In this document: piece after piece, positions 53,518-57,813 of the stretch
Position numbering within the stretch: the first letter of the stretch is position 1
How the letters are laid out: each line of letters opens with the position of its first letter
NCBI GenBank assembly: GCA_016792585.1
Contig: JAEULB010000205.1
Coordinates: 1-57,813, forward strand
DNA length: 57,813 nt
Origin: Rhodospirillaceae bacterium
GTDB taxonomy: Bacteria > Pseudomonadota > Alphaproteobacteria > SHVZ01
Direction: 5' to 3'
The notes under the pieces: generated by a model
What the model was told of the DNA's origin: nothing
The model's input: only the letters and a program-made list of their open reading frames with translations
The model's database searches: none
Made by a program: the position numbers and the translations under genes

Positions 53518-54140
53518 TCGCGAAGCTGACCGGTCGCCTCGACTCCACCGGCGAGAGCTGGGCCATCATCGACTGCGCGGGTGTCGGCTACCTTGTCGAA
53601 TGCGCCTCGCGCACGCTGGCGCGTCTGCCGGCGGTCGGCGGCCAGGTGAGTCTCGTGGTCGAGACTCTGCTGCGCGAGGACAGCCTGCGGCTGATCGGCT
53701 TCGCCTCGGCGGCCGAGCGCGACTGGTTCCGCCTCCTGACCCAGGTGCAGGGCGTCGGCGCGCGCATCGCGCTGGCGATCCTTGGATCCCTCGAGGTCGA
53801 CGATCTCGTCCGCGCCATCGCCGCCCAGGACAAGGCGCTGCTCACCCGCGCCGACGGCGTCGGGCCCAAACTCGCGCAACGCATCGCGACCGAACTCAAG
53901 GACAAGGCCGCAGGATTGATGCTCGGCCACGCCGCGAAGGCGCAGGCGAAGGTGCCTGCCGCCGGCGAGAAGCTCGATCCGTCGATCGGCGTCGCCGCCG
54001 ACGCGGTCTCCGCACTGGTCAATCTCGGCTACGGGCGTTCGGAGGCTTTCGGTGCGGTCGCGAGCGCGAGCCAGGTGGTCGGCGCCAAGCCGAAGCTCGA
54101 GGACCTGATCCGCGCCGGGCTCAGGGAGCTCTCTAAGTGA
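53514..54140 (+). CDS. ruvA: Holliday junction branch migration protein, junction-binding subunit
   Basis: This 208-residue protein tetramerises on four-way junctions and loads RuvB. It starts [30 protein letters not shown] (OB-fold domain, split) with helix-hairpin-helix segments [16 protein letters not shown] and [16 protein letters not shown] in domain II. A C-terminal domain III (about 155-205) contacts RuvB. The start overlaps the ruvC stop (ATGA) and the stop overlaps the ruvB start (GTGA). Confidence 0.96.
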   Translation: MIAKLTGRLDSTGESWAIIDCAGVGYLVECASRTLARLPAVGGQVSLVVETLLREDSLRLIGFASAAERDWFRLLTQVQGVGARIALAILGSLEVDDLVRAIAAQDKALLTRADGVGPKLAQRIATELKDKAAGLMLGHAAKAQAKVPAAGEKLDPSIGVAADAVSALVNLGYGRSEAFGAVASASQVVGAKPKLEDLIRAGLRELSK

Positions 54141-55198
54141 CCGGCTCGCCCAAGACCACGCGCCTGGTCACCGGCGATCCGGTCGAAGCCGATGCGATCG
54201 AGGCCTCGATCCGCCCGCAGCGCCTCGACGACTTCGTCGGCCAGCGCCAGGCGCGCGAGAACCTGAAGGTCTTCATCGCCGCCGCCAAGGCCCGCGGCGA
54301 GGCGCTCGACCACGTGCTGCTTCACGGACCGCCCGGCCTCGGCAAGACGACGCTCGCCCAGATCGTCGCGCGCGAGCTCGGCGCCAGCTTCCGCGCGACC
54401 TCCGGTCCGATCATCGCCAAGGCCGGCGACCTCGCCGCGATCCTGACCAACCTGCAGGCACGCGACGTGCTGTTCATCGACGAGATCCACCGCCTGAACC
54501 CGGCGGTCGAGGAGATGTTGTACTCGGCGATGGAGGACTTCCAGCTCGACCTGATGATCGGCGAAGGCCCGGCGGCACGGTCTGTCCGCATCGACCTGCC
54601 GCCGTTCACGCTGGTCGGCGCGACGACGCGCTCAGGGCTCCTCACCACACCGCTCCGCGAACGCTTCGGCATCCCGCTCCGCCTGAACTTCTACGAAGTC
54701 GACGAGCTGGTCTCGATCGTCAGCCGCGCCGCCGGAATCCACGGCATCAAGATGACCGAAGACGGAGCGCGCGAGATCGCGCGTCGTGCCCGCGGCACGC
54801 CCCGCATCGCCGGTCGCCTGCTTCGCCGGGTCCGCGACTTCGCCGCGGTCGCCGGACGGGAGATCGTCGACGCGATCGCCGCCGACGGCGCGCTGACCCG
54901 GCTCGAGGTCGACCGCGCCGGCCTCGACGCGATGGACCGGCGCTACCTCACCTGCATTATCGAAAACTACGGCGGCGGCCCGGTGGGCGTGGAGACGCTG
55001 GCGGCGGCGCTCTCCGAGCAGCGGGACGTGATCGAGGACGTGATCGAACCCTATCTGATGCAGCAGGGCCTGGTGCAGCGCACCCCGCGCGGACGGATGC
55101 TGGCGGCCCAGGGCTACAGACAGCTCGGTCTGCCGGTGCCGACGAGCGTTTCCCAGGCCCAGTTCGATCTGCTGCCGACGGGATCGGACGATGTCTGA
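54137..55198 (+). CDS. ruvB: Holliday junction branch migration ATPase
   Basis: This 353-residue AAA+ motor has Walker [11 protein letters not shown] (63-72), Walker [11 protein letters not shown], and the sensor and arginine-finger segment [18 protein letters not shown]. The C-terminal winged helix includes [15 protein letters not shown]. The hexamer drives branch migration with RuvA. The GTG start overlaps the ruvA stop, and the end overlaps the thioesterase gene by eight bases. Confidence 0.97.
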   Translation: MTGSPKTTRLVTGDPVEADAIEASIRPQRLDDFVGQRQARENLKVFIAAAKARGEALDHVLLHGPPGLGKTTLAQIVARELGASFRATSGPIIAKAGDLAAILTNLQARDVLFIDEIHRLNPAVEEMLYSAMEDFQLDLMIGEGPAARSVRIDLPPFTLVGATTRSGLLTTPLRERFGIPLRLNFYEVDELVSIVSRAAGIHGIKMTEDGAREIARRARGTPRIAGRLLRRVRDFAAVAGREIVDAIAADGALTRLEVDRAGLDAMDRRYLTCIIENYGGGPVGVETLAAALSEQRDVIEDVIEPYLMQQGLVQRTPRGRMLAAQGYRQLGLPVPTSVSQAQFDLLPTGSDDV

Positions 55199-55616
55199 TC
55201 CCAGCCATCGTTTTGCCATACGCGTCTACTACGAAGACACCGACGCGGCCGGGATGGTCTACCACAGCAACTACCTTAAGTTCGCTGAACGGGCCCGGAC
55301 CGAGTGGCTGCGCGACCTTGGCGTGCAGCAGGACGCCTGGCGTAAGGACACCGGCCTCGGCTTCGCCGTGACCCGGTGCGAAATTGATTACCGCCGCCCC
55401 GCCCGGCTCGACGACGTTCTCGACGTCGCGACCCGGATCCTGGAGGTCGGCGGCGCGTCGCTGGTGGCCGAGCAGGTCATCCGGCGCGAAACGGACGAAG
55501 TCGCGCGGCTCAAGCTCGTTGTTGCCTGCATCGACGGAAGCGGAAGGCCGGCGCGACTGCCCAAGAATCTGCGGACCGCCATGGCGGCGGCAACCGCCGT
55601 AGGAGTGAACGACTAG
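55191..55616 (+). CDS. ybgC: acyl-CoA thioesterase of the Tol-Pal locus
   Basis: This 141-residue hotdog-fold thioesterase has the YbgC active-site motif [28 protein letters not shown] (split, about 12-39), with the catalytic aspartate in TDAAGMVYH. It hydrolyses acyl-CoA or acyl-ACP linked to phospholipid synthesis. It is always near tolQ; here tolQ starts one base after the stop. The start overlaps the ruvB end by eight bases. Confidence 0.94.
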   Translation: MSDPSHRFAIRVYYEDTDAAGMVYHSNYLKFAERARTEWLRDLGVQQDAWRKDTGLGFAVTRCEIDYRRPARLDDVLDVATRILEVGGASLVAEQVIRRETDEVARLKLVVACIDGSGRPARLPKNLRTAMAAATAVGVND

Positions 55617-56348
<732 letters not shown>

Positions 56349-56354
56349 CAGCCG

Positions 56355-56837
56355 ATGGCCGCAGCCCTCCTCAAGAAAGGAAAAGGCCGGACGCGTTACA
56401 CGCCGATGGCCGAGATCAACGTGACGCCGCTGGTCGACGTCATGCTGGTCCTCCTGATCATCTTCATGATCGCGGCCCCGCTGCTCACCGTCGGCGTGCC
56501 GGTCGACCTGCCGAAGACCGCGGCCGCGACGATCAACGAGCAGGTCGAGCCATTGACGATCACCGTCAACGGCCAGGGCCAGATCTATATCCAGGAATCC
56601 GAGGTCGCCGAGGACCAGCTGGTCCCGCGGCTGCAGGCGATCGTCCGCAACAAGGCCGACCAGCGGATATTCGTGCGCGGCGACAAGGCCATCAACTACG
56701 GCCGGGTGATGGAGGTGATGGGCCTCGTCTCCTCCGCCGGCTTCGACAAGGTGGCGCTGATCGCCGAGATGCCGCAGTCGCAGCAGCCGGCGACGCCCCC
56801 CGCCCGCGGCACGCAACCGCAGCGACGGACCAACTGA
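56355..56837 (+). CDS. tolR: Tol-Pal system protein TolR
   Basis: This 160-residue ExbD/TolR protein has one transmembrane segment (about 26-46) containing the proton-carrying aspartate in INVTPLVDVMLVLLIIFMI (D29 region). A periplasmic domain follows, with LTITVNGQGQIYIQESEVAE and VRNKADQRIFVRGDKAINYGRVMEVM. It works with TolQ as the stator-like unit of the Tol motor. The last 20 residues are Pro/Gln-rich. Confidence 0.95.
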   Translation: MAAALLKKGKGRTRYTPMAEINVTPLVDVMLVLLIIFMIAAPLLTVGVPVDLPKTAAATINEQVEPLTITVNGQGQIYIQESEVAEDQLVPRLQAIVRNKADQRIFVRGDKAINYGRVMEVMGLVSSAGFDKVALIAEMPQSQQPATPPARGTQPQRRTN

Positions 56838-56841
56838 CGCG

Positions 56842-57813
56842 ATGACCAAGGGAGCGACATTCTCGCTTCTGCTGCACGTCTTCGTCGTGCTGCTGGCCTT
56901 CTTTGGCCTGCCGGTGCTGGCGAAGCCCGATCCCGTGCTGGAGAAGCCGCTCCTGGTCGACATCGTCACCATCGCCAAGGTGACGAACCTGCCGCCGCCG
57001 ACGCCGAAGGTGGAGCCGAAGCCCGAGCCGCCCAAGGTAGTGGAGCCGCCGCCGGAGCCGCCGAAACCCGAACCGCCCAAGCCCGAGCCGCCGAAGGTGG
57101 TGGAGACCCCACCTCCGCCTCCGCCTCCTCCGCCACCACCGCCTCCTGCCCCGCCGCCGCCGCCCAAGGTGGTCGAGCAGCCGAAGCCTGAGCCGCCCAA
57201 GCCCGAGCCGCCGAAGCCGGCCGAGGTGAAGCCAGAGCCTGCGCCGAAGATCGCCGAGCCGAAGCCAGAGCCGAAGCCGGAGCCGCCGAAGGTCGAGCCG
57301 CCCAAGCCCGAGCCGCCAAAGCCGGTCGCCAAGGTCGAGCCGCCGAAGCCTGCGCCGCCCAAGCCGGAGCCGCCGAAGCCTCAGCCCAAGCGCGACGACA
57401 CCTTCGATCGTCTGCTGAAGGATCTGGCGAACAAGAAGCCGGCGCCCGAGCCTCCGAAGGAGGAGGCCAAGAAGCCAGAGCCGCCGAAGCCGCAGCCCCA
57501 GCAGCAGGCGGCGCTGCCGCCGACGCCCAACCGCTCGCCGCCGCCGAGGCCGATGACCGAGGGCCAGCTCACCTTGAGCGAGCTCGACGCGATCCGCTCG
57601 CAGATCGCGCAATGCTGGAACGTGCCCGCCGGCGCCCGCGACGCGCGGAACCTTGTGGTCGAGCTTCAGGTTGACATGAATCCGGACGCCACCGTCCGCA
57701 ATGTCCGCGTGGTAGACGAGTCGAGAATGACATCGGATGCATTCTTCCGCGCCGCGGCCGAGAGCGCTCTTCGCGCCGTCCGCAACCCGCGCTGCAATCC
57801 ATTGAGGCTTCCG
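56842..57813 (+). CDS. tolA: Tol-Pal system protein TolA (3' end beyond window)
   Basis: The frame is open from the ATG at 56842 to the window end (324 codons). One transmembrane segment (about 7-27, SLLLHVFVVLLAFFGLPVLA) is followed by about 150 residues of dense Pro/Lys/Glu repeats (KPEPPKP-type units and a run of prolines near residues 93-108), then a TolA C-terminal domain beginning TLSELDAIRSQIAQCWNVPAG. TolA spans the periplasm to reach Pal and TolB. The spacer domain is Pro-rich instead of the Ala/Lys helical rod of Escherichia coli TolA, more like TonB. Position after tolR makes the identity firm. Confidence 0.92.
   Translation, partial: MTKGATFSLLLHVFVVLLAFFGLPVLAKPDPVLEKPLLVDIVTIAKVTNLPPPTPKVEPKPEPPKVVEPPPEPPKPEPPKPEPPKVVETPPPPPPPPPPPPPAPPPPPKVVEQPKPEPPKPEPPKPAEVKPEPAPKIAEPKPEPKPEPPKVEPPKPEPPKPVAKVEPPKPAPPKPEPPKPQPKRDDTFDRLLKDLANKKPAPEPPKEEAKKPEPPKPQPQQQAALPPTPNRSPPPRPMTEGQLTLSELDAIRSQIAQCWNVPAGARDARNLVVELQVDMNPDATVRNVRVVDESRMTSDAFFRAAAESALRAVRNPRCNPLRLP

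Noticed and set aside
57000..57500. A DNA tandem repeat array in the CCG/AAG-rich stretch
   Set aside because: The repeats vary in unit length and follow the codons of the TolA Pro/Lys/Glu spacer, so they are coding low complexity rather than a separate repeat element.

Overview
The window is a GC-rich chromosomal segment from a flagellated alphaproteobacterium. The evidence is a SciP-type CtrA regulator beside fliF, a FlbD-type sigma-54 activator inside the flagellar operon, a DUF4164-zapA-6S RNA-5-formyl-THF ligase block, and yebC-ruvCAB-ybgC-tolQRA in conserved order. A Rhodospirillales- or Hyphomicrobiales-like lineage fits, but I cannot name the species. Coding density is very high. No gene-free stretch exceeds 300 bases, and I saw no insertion sequence, prophage, CRISPR array, tRNA or rRNA.

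Region 1 (1-13005, minus strand) is a tightly packed glycosylation operon. It holds six TPR proteins, five of them with a visible C-terminal O-GlcNAc-transferase-like (GT41) domain and the sixth cut by the window edge. A GT4-like glycosyltransferase and an FkbM-type methyltransferase lie among them. A seventh TPR-GT41 protein sits at 20140-22560, between flgE and sciP. Divergent from the operon are an extended SDR sugar-nucleotide enzyme (13090-14058) and a B12-binding radical SAM protein (14130-16148).

Region 2 (16290-35388, plus strand) is flagellar: fliK, flgD, flgE, then sciP, fliF, fliG, fliH, fliN, motA, flbD, flhA, flhF, flhG and a second large FliK-like protein. Nearly identical sigma-54-type -24/-12 elements precede both the radical SAM gene and fliK, which suggests the radical SAM protein is made with the hook. 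Together, regions 1 and 2 look like a flagellum with a dedicated, diversified protein O-glycosylation system. The comparable known case is TPR-GT FlmG and flagellin in Caulobacter, but the acceptors and sugars here are not known.

Region 3 (35378-45312, minus strand) carries central carbon metabolism (transketolase, GAPDH, class I aldolase) with a GNAT acetyltransferase, a ThiE-like protein, a methyltransferase, a small unknown protein and a secreted Lys/Ala-rich protein. Upstream lie an MlrC-type metallopeptidase and a peptide-type ABC solute-binding protein. The pgk gene often found between gap and fba in related operons is absent.

Region 4 (45426-57813) holds an HD-domain protein, DUF4164, zapA, a well-folded 6S RNA, 5-formyl-THF cyclo-ligase and a YmdB-type phosphoesterase. 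Next come a PAS histidine kinase facing an Hpt-like protein and a CheY-like protein. The window ends in yebC, ruvC, ruvA, ruvB, ybgC, tolQ, tolR and a truncated tolA.
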